DNA of 64,000 bases from Trichoplax sp. H2 (Eukaryota > Placozoa > Uniplacotomia > Trichoplacea). The translations under genes were made by a program, and so were the position numbers. Below the pieces are notes generated by a model, which saw nothing but the letters and a program-made list of their open reading frames with translations, searched no databases and was not told where the DNA came from. The DNA is taken from positions 310,001 through 374,000 of the forward strand of contig NOWV01000024.1 of the NCBI GenBank assembly GCA_003344405.1, read 5' to 3'. Shown in pieces: positions 50,118 through 63,396 of this stretch. Positions within the stretch are counted from its first letter, which is position 1. Each line of letters opens with the position of its first letter.

Positions 50118-53100
50118 TTACGAAGTTTTTCCTTGATCCATTTCCATTTCTTCTGATATGATTCGAAATGCAGGTTCATCAAGAACAGATTTTGTTCGTA
50201 AAGTAGTAGGATGTGTAGGACCAAAAATCTATTTAGATTTTATAATAAATGGAGCTTAATAAAATTTAGAAAAATTAAATGAAATGAAGAAAAATAAAAT
50301 TATGATTCATTTCTAATTTCTTATATTATCAAGTACTTCGCAATCAATGTCATATGCTCTCTTATAGTATTTATAGGATTCTTTCTTATTTCGATATTCA
50401 ATCACGATTCCCATATTGAATACAATTCGAGCGGTTAACTTATGATATTCGCCGTAGGCTTGCATGCAAACTTCAAGCGCTTTCTTGTACCACTATATTA
50501 GACAAGAACATGTATTAAAAGACTTAAAATCTAGCTTGTAGCATAAAGCATAATACACTATGTAAAATCTATCGGCAAGACTTTCTCAATAAAATTTTAA
50601 AATTTATGAAAGATACGGCATTACATTCACTAATGGCTTTACGCCATTTGAAATAACAGCAGCATACGGTAATAATTTCATCATGTACTTGCAATTGCAA
50701 GAACAGTAATGGACTATCGAATACCTCAGATTGTTGAGGATCAGTGTCATCATAAACGAATGTAGCGATATTCTGATACGCTTCAGCCACATGACCGTTA
50801 TCACCAAGCTTGGGAAAAGAAATTTAGGCATCTTATTAATCCCAGCTACGTTATTTAAGCAAACAATTAATGTCGTAATATTCTTTGTAGTACCTCTTGA
50901 AATATTTGCAGCGCATTATGGCAATGCACTTCACACCTGACTCTACTTTCTTGGGATAATAATTCCTTATAAGTTCTTCCAACTCTGAAAAAGGCTCCAT
51001 AGTGGAATGACAACCGAAGTTCGAGTAAGCCTAGTTGATACTAAAAAAATATGTCTATGTTATCCAGTAGAATACTAAATAAATGTCCTTAATTTAAGTT
51101 AGGCGTTGATTTACTCTATTCTCGTTGCCCTTCAAGTTCTTGCGAAGAGAAATAGCTTTAAGTGCAGTTTGGATCACATTATAATGCTTCTTGGTATCAT
51201 TCACACTGATAAACTCTGCAAGTTTGCTAACCTAGATCGAGCAAGATATAAAGTAAAGAATTCTGACATCAAGTTCAATATAAGTATACTTGTCTAGAAC
51301 TACAGTATGTCCAACCTCGCTTTTAATATCTGTCAACAGCTGGAACAGACATGCCATTCTATGTTTTCTTGCTCCAAGCTTGTTTTCTTCTAATTCGATT
51401 GCATCAGATAATAATGTCTCTGCATCTTTATATTGACCAGCACAACACCTATGAGTAGCATAAAAAATTATTATGTATATCAGAATTAACTACAATCGGA
51501 TACGCGCATAGTTTTGCAAAGTTACTAGTTGGATTTAAAATACTAACAGGAAGCGAGCAACACGCCATTTCTTGTCAGCTAATTCTTCATCATCAGTATT
51601 TGATGTGAGTTGTTGCAGTGATTGAATGTATAGGTTTGAAGCAGTTGCATAACCTCCAGCCTAAAAAAGGACAAAAATGATTTAATATAAAGTTATGAAA
51701 CTGACGCGACTTTCGAGAATTTGCCAGCATTAGTAAGTCCTTAACCTTTCGCCACGATCGTAACAATTCGATGTTATGTTCATCTGAAGACAACTTTTCA
51801 AACACAGGCCATTCCAACAAGCATCTAGCTAGGCGACTATGATCAAGTAATTTTTCCAGATGATATGGTAATTCCTTTAGTAGTGAAATAAATTTAAAAA
51901 ATGTTTATTCAATAGAAGTTCAGATATACATCATATAGTAGCTAGCTAGTATCTTCACATTAAGAACTAACTATGTATTGATTAAAATAGTATATTTTGT
52001 TAAAGCTGTTAAAAAGTTGGGCAAGATCCTTAAGTTACGATCATATTTTGGCTATCACTATATCACACTCATAATGGAGAAATAAATTTGCAAGTAGCTA
52101 GAAAGTTTGGTTTGTACGATCGCCATAAATTGAACTTACCTCAGCTTTGCGATCATGATTCTCAATTTGTTCAAAGTACTCGGCCAATTTGCCATGCCAC
52201 CATGTATATAAGAATTTCCTGTAGTCTTCCGAACCGGTTTTAAAATATCTACACAATAAAATAGAATACACCAGTGATAACACGAGTATATGTTAAGGCG
52301 AACACCGTGAATCTATTCTCAATTATGATTTGTTCAATAAAGTAAGTAAGGATGAAGCTGATACATACTTTCTTCTAACAGCTTTACTCATTGCTCGGTG
52401 GTAAAAGTCCAATCTTCCTTCACCAGTGTCACCGCACGGGCGGAGGAACGGCTTTAGTGAACGAAAAACAGCGGCCCATTTTGCAGCAGGGAGTGGTGGG
52501 GGTCGCTTTGATCGTGACGATTTTGCTTCATTTTTATCTTCAATATCTGTAATAAAGATTATACACCCAGCATTAAGTAAATAACAATACGGAGTAAATC
52601 ACAAAATTTATTCTATTTCAGATGCAAGAAATGAATCATAAGCAAACCATCTATATCAAATTCGTCATCAAATTTCTTGTCAAAGTCAGTTTTACGGTAA
52701 GTCTCTTCCACGGTAACATGCAGCTTTTTCGATAAATCATTCGCTAATGCAGTATCTTTATCACTATTTTCCCTTTTCGAAATCTCTTGTGCCGCGTCAG
52801 GACCTTTCTCAGTAAAATCTTTTTCACTAGGAGGTCTCAGCGTTTCATCTTCTCCAAGTAATTCAAGTAACTCTCTTTCTAGTAATCCATGACGCGAACA
52901 TTCCAGAAAGCACAAGGTTGCAACCATTAAATGTCCACCACTTTCCTCTTCGAAGCGTGTTAAAACTTGCTCTAATAATCTGAAAGAAATAAAAATGATT
53001 ATTATAAATACTTTCCATGGTAATAATTTTATTTCCAAGATCGAATTCATATACAATATTGAAATTAACATTAAATTGAAAATTAAAGAGCCAAATATAC

Positions 53101-56100
53101 AGTATGATGTCCAGACTTACTCTAATAATCCGTCAGCTAGCCCTTTGATCATTTCTGTTACTTTACTAAATAAACCGAATACCCGCAGTTCTTCACAAGC
53201 AATTGACAGCCACAAAGGATTCGCTGACGCTTCTTTAGATAGTAGAGAATCCATTTGTACGGCGTCTAATCTTTTATTGAATTTCGTTAAAACTTCATCT
53301 ACAATTTCCTATACATTTTTACATGAATGCAAAGCAATGTTTTATTGTAACCATTGCAACCATTAATAATTTTTTCAGTTATCTTGCAAATGAATTAGCG
53401 AAGCAATAAAAATGGAGGCATAGGAATTCAGTAGGATCAACTTACCCTTCTACTATCTAGATCCAGTGGCCCACATAATACCTCTTTAGGAGGATTTAAT
53501 CGCCCTGCTAGACTATGATGACATGGTGTGCCGTTGATTACAGAACAAATGACTCTTACATTAGGTGATAATTTAAATGGCATCCAGCTAACTTGCTCAG
53601 ATTCCTTAGTTTTATCGAGCTATGTAGAAGCAATATTGGACAATTCATTACAGATTGTTAGTAATAGCATGTCTTGCAAGTACGGCAATCTTATAAAGCA
53701 TAGACACTATTACATCTTAATATTGCACCTGATTCAAAGCATCGAAGAAAAGAATAGTAGGTTCAAGTTTAGGATTGCTGAGAGTGATATTTGAAAGGCG
53801 TACCAGCGATTCTGTATCAGCAGGAATTTCTCCCTACAAAATAAGTAAAAATTTAAAACATAGACCACAACAGCCGGAGAGTGGGGGGTTATTACATGAA
53901 CCCCTAGCTTCAATTCCAGTACTTTGCGATTACTAGTTCAACAGCGAGTAATAATCAACTTACTACATATTTCAATTCCTTCAGCATTCGTTGTAATGTA
54001 AAACCGAGGTCAGTAGATCCTGGCGCAGCCCCAATAAAATGATAGAAGACATTCCAACCCTTGTTACCACCGCTGTGCGTTAGCAAAGCAATCAAATCAT
54101 CAATACGTAATAAACGTGCTAACATCGTGTATATCATCAATTGCTAGTATTAGAAATGGAGCTAATAAATTAATTCAACGCAAAAGAAAACAATATCGCA
54201 GTACTGTGGCATACTAATGGACAGATACTGCATAAGCCTTCTAAGTTTTAAGTATAAGCTAGAGGAAAACAAACATTAATTAATATTATGCATTGATGGA
54301 GGAATCTATAGTACCCAGGTATATCGTAGTTTTGTGCTTTATTTACAGTTGTGGCAGCACTTCTAGCGATAATTGCACTTTTTCCAGCTCCTGCTACACC
54401 AACAACTACCATAGGGACACAAGTGCTTTCCGAACGAATAAAATCTTGGATCTATATTGCAACAAGAATAAGATTTCAAAATACTGTAAATATTGACACT
54501 GTAAATATCCTTCATGTATTGAATCTCATATCCTAAAAATAAATGTAATCATTTACTGTATATGCTAATGTATGATACGTATATCCAACAAAGTAATTAA
54601 TTGATAATGGTTATAGTGGCAAACGTGGTGCACTCAATTTTTTGGAATTATGCTGTTACTACTGTCACGTACTTGATCTAAGATTTCATCTCGGCCCAAA
54701 ACGCTGGAGGAACGAGAATTGAGGAAAGTCTATTAAAAACAAATGTAAGAACTTATATTGGCTTGTAAATAGACACAGTATGTTGAAAAGTTATCCATAA
54801 AACACAATAATTTTATGGACTAGTACAATTCAATTCTACCGCTTTAGTAGAATATTATACCACTTAGAATTCAATTTCTATCGTCGACTTATCAAAGAAT
54901 TACCATATATAAGTATGATATGCATTAATTATTTAAAACTATTTTTAATTAAATTAGAAGTTCAGATTAAATTAACTGAAAGTTAATTTATAAGTTAACC
55001 CGTCAATTTTACTTTACTTAAAAAAACCAAAAGGACAAACACGCTCATAGCAATACTTTCTAATTTACAGCTGAAACACTGATCAAATTATGAGTGTTAC
55101 AAGGTACATGTATGAGTATTCGAAACTAATCGTTACCTCGTGTGCTTCACGTATTACTTCTAACTGGTCCATAGATGAAGTATCTAGAGGATACTGATGA
55201 CTTATTCGTGTTTTAAAAAATTCAAGTACCTGAATAAATAATAAACTTACAGTTATTTACATATACTTGAATAAAATGAATAACTTGGCATTAAGGCTAA
55301 TCTCAGATCTGGAATGGCTATCATCCGTTGGAGTAATGTTTCCAATTTGATTTACTAGTATAATTATGATTACGAGAGAATAATTATATTCCTTATTAGC
55401 TAAGATCCGTCTATTGAGTATTATTTTCTTGATAATGTCATTCTTTCTATTTATATTATGTAATTCAGCTAATATAAATAAATAGTAATTGGTCCTTGTA
55501 CGAAACACAGTTTGGAGGCACCTGTTAGTACCTCTTCGCATTCCTTGGTGCTAGGAACTAAATCAAATGGGGGCGTTAGCACTAAATTAGTCGGTGTAAC
55601 AGCTGTAACATCCTCTAAGTCATCAGCATCATTCCCTATTGAACGCCTATTCTGTTACTGTTGTGAATATGATATATATAATTTACGATTAATTAACTGT
55701 GCAGATTCATGCGAGCATTGGCGAAAATTGAAGTTTTTTTTTTGCGTACTATCGATTCATTCCACTGCCTTGTACCCACAGAACACAAGGATATGATAAT
55801 TAGGTCATTCACTAGTAAGCCCATTTGCCTTGAAGGCAGTCAAAATTGCTTTCAAGCTCTCTATATTTCGGCTGAAATGGTGGCTACCCAATGAAGGACA
55901 TGGAGACTTTGTGAGAGTCATCATCGTCGACTTTTAGTTCATACTGTATTGCATATGGTACCGATACAGGGCTTTGAGTTTATACTAAACAAGGGTACTA
56001 TCCATTACTTTCCATTTTGATAGTACGGCACAGCTATAGGCGTTGAGTACAAGGCCATTTTATTCCATACGTGATAGAGCACAGTAGACTAGCGTATACT

Positions 56101-59100
56101 TTACAGCAGCATCTTGGCTGATCCTCCCTGATCTTAGCAACATGATAACCGACTCCAGCTAAGGTCGATCAGCTCCTTCCTTATTAATCATTTTTCCACA
56201 ATGGAGAAATAAATTGGATAGACGAGAAATAAAAGATTCTCATATCGCAGTGGTGTTTACAAGTGAAAGTAGAAGTTCGTCTTTAATACTTTACCGTTAA
56301 GTATACCGTTCGTAATCGATAATACTAACTGAGACTAATAAATAAGTAATACAATCGAAGTAGGGCTCATTGGAATGACTATTCTGATCCAAAATTGATG
56401 ATGATCACAATATGGATAAGTGTTAACCAAAAGCACTTCCAGCTTGTCAATATGGACGTAATAGCTAATTGCTTGTGACGTAAAGTGAAGTGATTAAACT
56501 CATTTCTTGTACGAATTCTTTATTTAAATCAACTTGTCTGGTTTTTGTATGTTACAGCCTCAGATATAGTAGAGATTACTATTTATAACTCGTATAGTTA
56601 ATAGCTATCGCGTGCGAATAAAGAATGATAACAACTTGATCGACTTGACTGAAATGAATTAAGAAGGAGATACTACGCAAAGTATAAAGAGCGAGGGATA
56701 TACTAGTTATACTCAAATTAAGCTGTCGATTATTAGAAGATTGTAAGATCATATCGACTGATGCTGCGCTACGAACGATAAAAAAGTATGGACATAAAGC
56801 GTAAAAGATAATTGTAATAGGGTTTCAACATTATTGTACTATTAGATAAAATCAAAATTGGATTGATCTGTAATGCTAATCAAACGAATCAAACTTGCTT
56901 GGCAGAATCATTGTTAAGAAAAGAAAACAAGCAATTACTCGATAGTTAGGTTAATGGTGTGATTATGATAACCAAACAAAAAAGGCTTTCGACTATTCTT
57001 GGCCTTGTAGTTCACATCTTGTTAAATGATTAAGTATTCTAATTTTGAACTCAGTAGCAATAATAACTTACAATGAGTTAGCGTAGACTTGGCGGTGAAC
57101 AAGTAGCTATCTTAGAGAAATTTTCTACATTACGTGTCAATTGATGTTAAAACTTTTTTTTTATGATTGTATCGCAACGATAGATCGATAAACCTCGTTA
57201 TACGCCTAAATAAATTGTTCAAGTATTTGAATAGTTCGATGTCAAGTTCTAGCGAAGACAGTAAAATCAGGACAACAACAGCGAGAGTTATTCTATGAAA
57301 CTACTAAGGCATAATCTGGTGAAGCTAGCCGCAATGATATAAAGATAACCTATTAACAGAGTTTAATTATATATAATCATAGGAAATATTGAACAAAGTA
57401 GCGACTTATTTTCAGAGGTTGTACAATAATGACGTAACAGTTGGAACTCTCCGCAAGCGTATAGAAAAGCTTAGTGATGCATAACTACAATAAAGTCAAT
57501 CGGCCAAGATCGATCAATCATGGTGTAAAATGGCTCAATTGAAATGCTTGTAGTGTAAGTGTATGATTGCTTATAAAACTGTATTATGGGCAGTGGGAGA
57601 CACTGGCTAGCTTTACAACACAGCTATAAAAGTGGATTCGATCGATTGAGATTCATCAACAGTAAATCATATCCTTCCTTACAGTTATATACCAAGCAAA
57701 ATGAAATAGCAAGCTAGTTAAGGAAATATTACGAAATGAAATTATGATATAACTTACACTTTTAACGAAGATAGAGTCTGCTCCTAGGCCTTTAACACGG
57801 ACAGTATTTGATGCAGCATCAATACCATTGTATTGGCAGGTGTAAGTTACCACTCGCGATTCCTATATTGAATTAAAATCCCATTGCAATTAAAACGTAT
57901 GTTTGCCTAAATAGACGTAGAAAAATTTAGCAAATTTATGAAACACTGAATAAAAAAGAGAGTAAAATGGTTGTCTATGGACGATATTAAAGAGTTGAAT
58001 GAGACACAAATTGATGAAATTAGTAGTATTTATATGTATTTGCTAAATGGAAGTAGCATATAGGATAATAATTGATTCAACACTTGTTATAACCGCGTTT
58101 AGAGTAGAGAATATTGCAATCAATGTTGTGATTTTACGCCATAGGACAAATGGTTAATCATTCTTGAAATGATAGCAATCATAAAAATGAATAAAAAGTA
58201 TGAAGCAAAGGTTATGCTCGATGAGTCTAAGAAAATAGCCATACGAGCTATTGCCGATGAAGTTTTCATTTGTGGTGGAGTAAAAGGCAGTAAGTACTGA
58301 CTAAAAGTTTGGATGCAAGCAGGAATTGTTGATGATGATGGAAAGGATGAACAAGCACCAAAATACTCAATAATTTCATGTTGTGACTTCTTATCTATAA
58401 TTTCTTGTAAGTGATTACACTTTGAATGGTTCAATTAACAGTCCAAGGACATTATTCGGCAACTTTCATCCACCTTACTCTTCTTTATTGCTCGTTAGGT
58501 AAGCAGATTTATTGATTTTTGTTTAATGTGACCGATCGGTAGTTCTACCAGCCCCCGCCCCCAACCATCTCTTGTCTACTTTTAGCAAAACGATTCTTTC
58601 GTCGTCAAGGCAGTATGATTTGAGGAAGAGAATTGTTGCTATTACCAATGCATTTTCAAGCTAGCAGTAAAGTTGACGTTGTTTTCCTATTACAGTAGAT
58701 GCTGTAAGATCCAGTGTTGAATTACTATTCCATCCATACCTCAAGATCGATCAATGTGATAATACAACGCAAAGAATGTCAAAAGGGGAAGTGGATTTGA
58801 TTTGGAAAGTTGAATCAAAAAACGAGGACAACTACGATTGTCAGGCAAAAAATAAGCCAAAATGAACATCATAACAACAGCAGGACTATCAGATTAGTAT
58901 TACTAGGACTACCAATAATCATAGCATAGAATTCATCATTTAAATCTACCGAGATGTGGATCGTATAAGCAGGAAGAAAGATGCGCTGAAGAATTCAAGT
59001 TTGTTGTTTTGAAAATGAACATGGGAATCCTGCAAGAGTCAAGGACAGCAAAAGCATCGCCAGCGGACTCTACAGTAGTCAACAGTACGGTATCAAACAC

Positions 59101-62100
59101 AACCCTAAAAGGCAGCGGCGACGCCTCTCCGGTCACCCACTACAACAAATGATTGAAAAGGGGCGGTCGGATCGTCAACCACGATCTCTACTACACTTCA
59201 TCGCATCGAACAATGGATATCGATACCGTTATTAGTACCAGTATGGACCGTTATTAGTACCGGTATGGACCGGTAGAGTGATTGGACAAGTCCAACGGTA
59301 CAGTATCGTGGGTTTGGTTTTGACTCAGTACGTCACTCTGATACGGTCAATCGCCGGAATCGGTCATTCCCCGCCCCGCGTTGGACCCAAACAACGCTAC
59401 CAGACCTCCTAACAGTTATGCAGTATCCAGCTCGATTTGATCCAGTTGGTCTGTTTTCACCTACTCTCATCTACTCGACTAGCCCGTTATTTACCTAGAA
59501 TTACAGCTAGCTAAAGTCTTGGCAGTTTGAAGTTCTCCTGACAGTTACGCAGTATCCAGCTCGATTTGATCCAGCTGGTCTATTTTCACCCACTCTCATC
59601 TACTCGACTAGCCCCTTATTTACCTAGAATTACAGCTAGCTAAAGTCTTGGCAGTTTGAAGTTCTCCTAACAGTTACGCAGTATCCAGCTCGATTTGATC
59701 CAGCTGGTCTGTTTTCACCTACTCTCATCTACTTTACTAGCCCCTTATATACCTAGAATTACAGCTAGCTAAAGTCTTGGCAGTTTGAAGTTCTCCTAAC
59801 AGTTACGCAGTATCCAGCTCGATTTGATCCAGCTGGTCTATTTTCACCTACTCTCATCTATTTGACTAGCCCTTTATTTACCTAGAATTACAGTTAGATA
59901 AAGTCTTGGCAGTTTGAAGTTCTCCTAATAGTTACGCAGTATCCAGCTCGATTTGATCCAGCTGGTCTATTTTCACCTACTCTCATCTACTTGACTAGCC
60001 CCTTATTTACCTAGAATTACAGTTAGATAAAGTCTTGGCAGTTTGAAGTTCTCCTAATAGTTACGCAGTATCCAGCTCGATTTGATCCAGTTGGTCTGTT
60101 TTCACCTACTCTCATCTACTTGACTAGCCCCTTATTTACCTAGAATTACAGCTAGCTAAAGTCTTGGCAGTTTGAAGTTCTTTGATATGCGACGATAGAA
60201 GCAATCGTCAAAGATAGATCGATTATGCACTGTAGATAGATTGTATCATTGTGCTTAGATATGTCATCAATTAACATGAAAGATACTACAGGTAAAGACT
60301 ACTGTCGTCAAGACAAAACGACGAGTATGAGAAAGTCGCGGCAATTTAAAAGTTCTCCTCTTTCTTAGATATGTAACGATAGAAGCAATCATCAAAAATA
60401 GATCGATTATACATATATTGGTCATTCCCCAGCAAATGACCGATTCCCGGGATTGATCACAGAATAATGAAGTGTAAAGAGCTCACTGACTATAAACGTA
60501 TGATAGTAACGGTACATTTTCGTAAAGTATCTTAAGTGAGAAGGTTATACTATCATAAAATAATACATTTCAAAGACAGGATAATGAAATCGATTTATCG
60601 CATCATGTAAATACATTACCGGTACTTGCTTACTAGATCAACTCTATGTTGTTACCGTTTACTAAAATAATTATCACTATTTAGCAAGGAGTTGAGAAAA
60701 AAATTGAAAGAAATTGTTGCGTGTATCACATATCTCACATTAAAGTTACTGGGAAGTTTAGTATAGCAAAGGAAAAGCATAGTATGAATAAGTATCAACT
60801 AATCTTCATTCCAAACCGTTATCCTCATCTGTCTTTAACTTTGGTAAAACGCTACTGTATACTATGAGACTAGCTGTTAAATATATATAGATAATTTAGT
60901 AACTATATTGTAATAGGCCAAAAAAAATACAGCATGTTCAAGTTCTTAATAAATAGCTCGGAAATACCTGCAGTTCACTATTTGCTGAAAGTATTACATC
61001 AATATAACATCAACTAGTCAGTCAAGAAAGTAATACATGCCAGCATATCTTTGGTTTTAGAGTATACTACTCATGTCATCAGTAGTAACACAATTCGTCA
61101 TAAATCTAAATCAGATTTTATCCCTGGTTTTGTCGTCAATCATAGTCTCATAGCACTAAATTGTCATAGCTTTAATTAATGACTCATTATTCTACTGATT
61201 TACTGAGCACTCTTAATTAGATATCTTGCAAGAATTACTACTATCTAAATATGAAACTCTGTCAGATGCTATTGATTGGGTCGTAGAAAAAGATGAAATT
61301 ATTCACTCTAAGTAAAATCCATAACGCAAGGATATGTATGTACTGTATATAGCATGAAGAATATATCCTATTTTCAATTTTTCGTACCGGAAATCTTCCT
61401 AGTATACACTGTTTCAACATATCCATTTTTTCTGCTGCTTCAGTGGTCGTTTCAGAGAAGTTTTCCTTAACTTCATCGGGTAACGTTGATAGAAAAGTCT
61501 GATCACGAACTAAAAATAACGCTGAAAGAATAATTCGAGGATAAATTGAGAACTTGAATTTGGATATTTATGATAGTAATTACCTATCAGTTTAAGCAAT
61601 TCTATTACGCAAAGTAGGATGAATACTCCGTATGGATCAAAAATAAAAATCGACGAAAATCAATAATTAAATAATACAAGTAATTCATAAATAATAATGT
61701 TTGCGATACCATTTGGGTTAGCGTTACGGAATGCGCCATGAATAATTTCCATCTCAGTGATAGAGGTACCAAAAATCCAACCATATTCTTGTGCTAAGTA
61801 CTGAGGAACCTCTGATATTTGGGGAATCCAACCGGTACGATGACTACATATTAACGTATAAAGCATATAGTTGCGTTATAAAGTTAGCTGCCTCTGTTAA
61901 ATGAATACGATAATGGAGTAAGTATAGTAGGCCGAATTAACAGTTTGCGTTACATTAAATTAAACTTTAATGTAAGTATAAATCATAGCATTTCATGAAC
62001 CAAACTTTAAATTTTCTAGACTAGATCACTTAAGCCAAACTTAATATAGCCATAAATTAATTTATGGATAATCTCAACGTAGTCTAAAATTTCATGGCAA

Positions 62101-63396
62101 TAAAAACTATTTCATAAATTTGTGTATGTGCATGCTAACCTGGAAAGATTTATAAAGAATGGCCATTGATTATCTTCATAACATCGATCAATTTCTCCAA
62201 GACATATTTTCAGTGTTTCTTCTGAAGTAGCTTCTTTAGGCACGCCCTAATCAAGCATTAGTTTATTTACTTGCGGTTGAGAAATAACTCAATTTATAGC
62301 CTCAATACGCTATTTTATTTCATTAAGATAACTACTATCCTTTCTATAAGATAAATTGCCGGTTACTTATTCATTAATCAGGTGTAAAATTATCAATAGC
62401 TTCAGCGAAAATTAGGAAATATTATTTTCGGAGTTAGCTAAATTACTTTAGTACGGTAATAATGGTACTCGTAAACTGAATTGAGTAACATTAATAAATA
62501 GTATATCATTCTCAATATAAGGCAATATTCTACCCATAGCTATGAGCTACTATCAGAATTATTCCTTCACAATGCTCACAGTAAAATTATGCACCGTATT
62601 ATAGATGCTAGTTTCGTCTTTAGACGATATTTACTGTATTTCAAACTAATAATAAAATAATCTAAGCAGTTGATTATGCTTACAATCATGGTTTGCATTG
62701 GAATAAAAGTAAAATATTACCATTAATAATATTATTACACTTGATGAGGCATTCGATTAACTTACCCAGCGTAAATCACATTCAATTAAGTGCAACTTTA
62801 GCTTTTCGCACCATATTCTTAATTCAGGGAAGACCTTGATCATAGATGACCGCCAAATAGCATCTAATTAGTACTCACATTTAATACATTCGAAAAAGAT
62901 TTATCATTATTCTGATATGTTATCCTAAAATTCTCATTTAACTGCCTTTTCCCTATGAAAACTATTTATAAATAGTAAGGGCTATTAAGTACAGTCTACA
63001 TACTTGTTTGACCAAAATTTCTCTTTCAGCATGGAAATCTTTAAATGTTGAAGATACAAATAAGCGTATCGTCTTCCAGCCACGTCTTTTGATTACTGGC
63101 TTTATCTCAGTTTCATTACGAATTGATGTTGCTCGAACACAGTCCCAACATTCTCTCAGACTAGCTGGTTTACATTCGGATACCTCTTGTAGCGATAGTG
63201 AAGGCTTGGGTGGCAAATCTGACCACAATATAGTAAATGTCTCGATAGATCCCGATGCCTTCCTCACCTGAATCGATCTACGTCTAGACGATGCCGTCGA
63301 AACATCCGTTGCCGTGCTAGAAGGAGGAGGCTTATTCCTTGCTGTAGGTAGATTATCATCCACAACCTTTAAACTCTTACTAGACGAACAACCCAT
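50118..63396 (-). CDS. DUF4062-NACHT-TPR protein, nephrocystin-3/TTC41-like (26 exons, 1186 aa)
   Basis: Exons on the minus strand: 63004-63396, 62766-62834, 62140-62246, 61710-61843, 61388-61521, 57758-57862, 55813-55858, 55532-55635, 55137-55229, 54673-54729, 54315-54451, 53967-54072, 53729-53833, 53446-53619, 53121-53308, 52648-52979, 52369-52546, 52140-52248, 51746-51874, 51548-51660, 51316-51448, 51115-51231, 50894-51040, 50725-50808, 50337-50492, 50118-50228 (3561 nt, frames join). The N terminus MGCSSSKS fits N-myristoylation plus palmitoylation. DUF4062 follows (LFVSSTFKDFHAERE, CDLRWGVPKEATSEETL, EYGWIFGTS). The NACHT-type NTPase has Walker A GVAGAGKS (432-439), YHFIGAAPGSTDLG and Walker B TILFFDALNQ. 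A helical linker precedes TPRs in the last ~290 residues (AEAYQNIATFVYDD, WYKKALEVCMQAYG). Such proteins are scaffold-type STAND ATPases; nephrocystin-3 acts in cilia. Exons 7 and 8 are less certain. I cannot decide between NPHP3, TTC41 and a lineage-specific paralogue. Confidence 0.85.
55636..57757 (-). other. Large introns around the uncertain exon 7 of the NACHT-TPR gene
   Basis: 55636-55812 and 55859-57757 are intronic in the model. I see no nested gene or repeat array, only AT-rich sequence. A T-rich tract near 55734-55742 is the only simple run. Confidence 0.5.
59406..60179. repeat. 129-bp minisatellite, six copies
   Basis: Units begin with 'ctcctaacagttacgcagta' at 59406, 59535, 59664, 59793, 59922 and 60051, an exact 129-bp period with no indels. 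Copies differ by a few substitutions each, such as ctcgact/ttgact and gctagct/ttagat. Shared variants between neighbouring copies 4 and 5 suggest stepwise duplication. The unit length is 43 codons, but every frame is interrupted. Confidence 0.97.
60180..60420. repeat. Duplicated flank of the 129-bp array
   Basis: 'gcgacgatagaagcaatcgt' at about 60188 recurs as 'gtaacgatagaagcaatcat' at about 60370. Each is followed by 'caaa(g/a)atagatcgattat' and preceded by a version of the unit's 'ggcagtttgaagttct' end. So a larger segment including a remnant of the minisatellite end has been duplicated about 182 bp apart. Confidence 0.7.

Larger units (their letters stand above)
57863..61387 (-). other. 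3.5-kb repeat-rich intron 5 of the NACHT-TPR gene
   Basis: It separates two halves of the DUF4062 domain (...ILGRFP and ESRVVTYTCQYNG...). It contains the six-copy 129-bp minisatellite at 59406-60179, related flanking duplications at about 60180-60420, and a small 'ttattagtacc(a/g)gtatggacc' repeat near 59228-59275. An open frame at 58120-58434 has no ATG start and no recognisable domain, so I do not call it a gene. Confidence 0.65.

Noticed and set aside
50569-50724. Extra exon coding YFKWRKAISE between the last TPR exons
   Set aside because: The flanking exons splice directly (QSE then WYKKALEVC) to give a regular TPR, and no acceptor supports an exon here.
58120-58434. 104-codon minus-strand frame with a hydrophobic segment in intron 5 of the NACHT-TPR gene
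   Set aside because: It has no ATG start, no splice sites in phase with its neighbours, and no recognisable domain.
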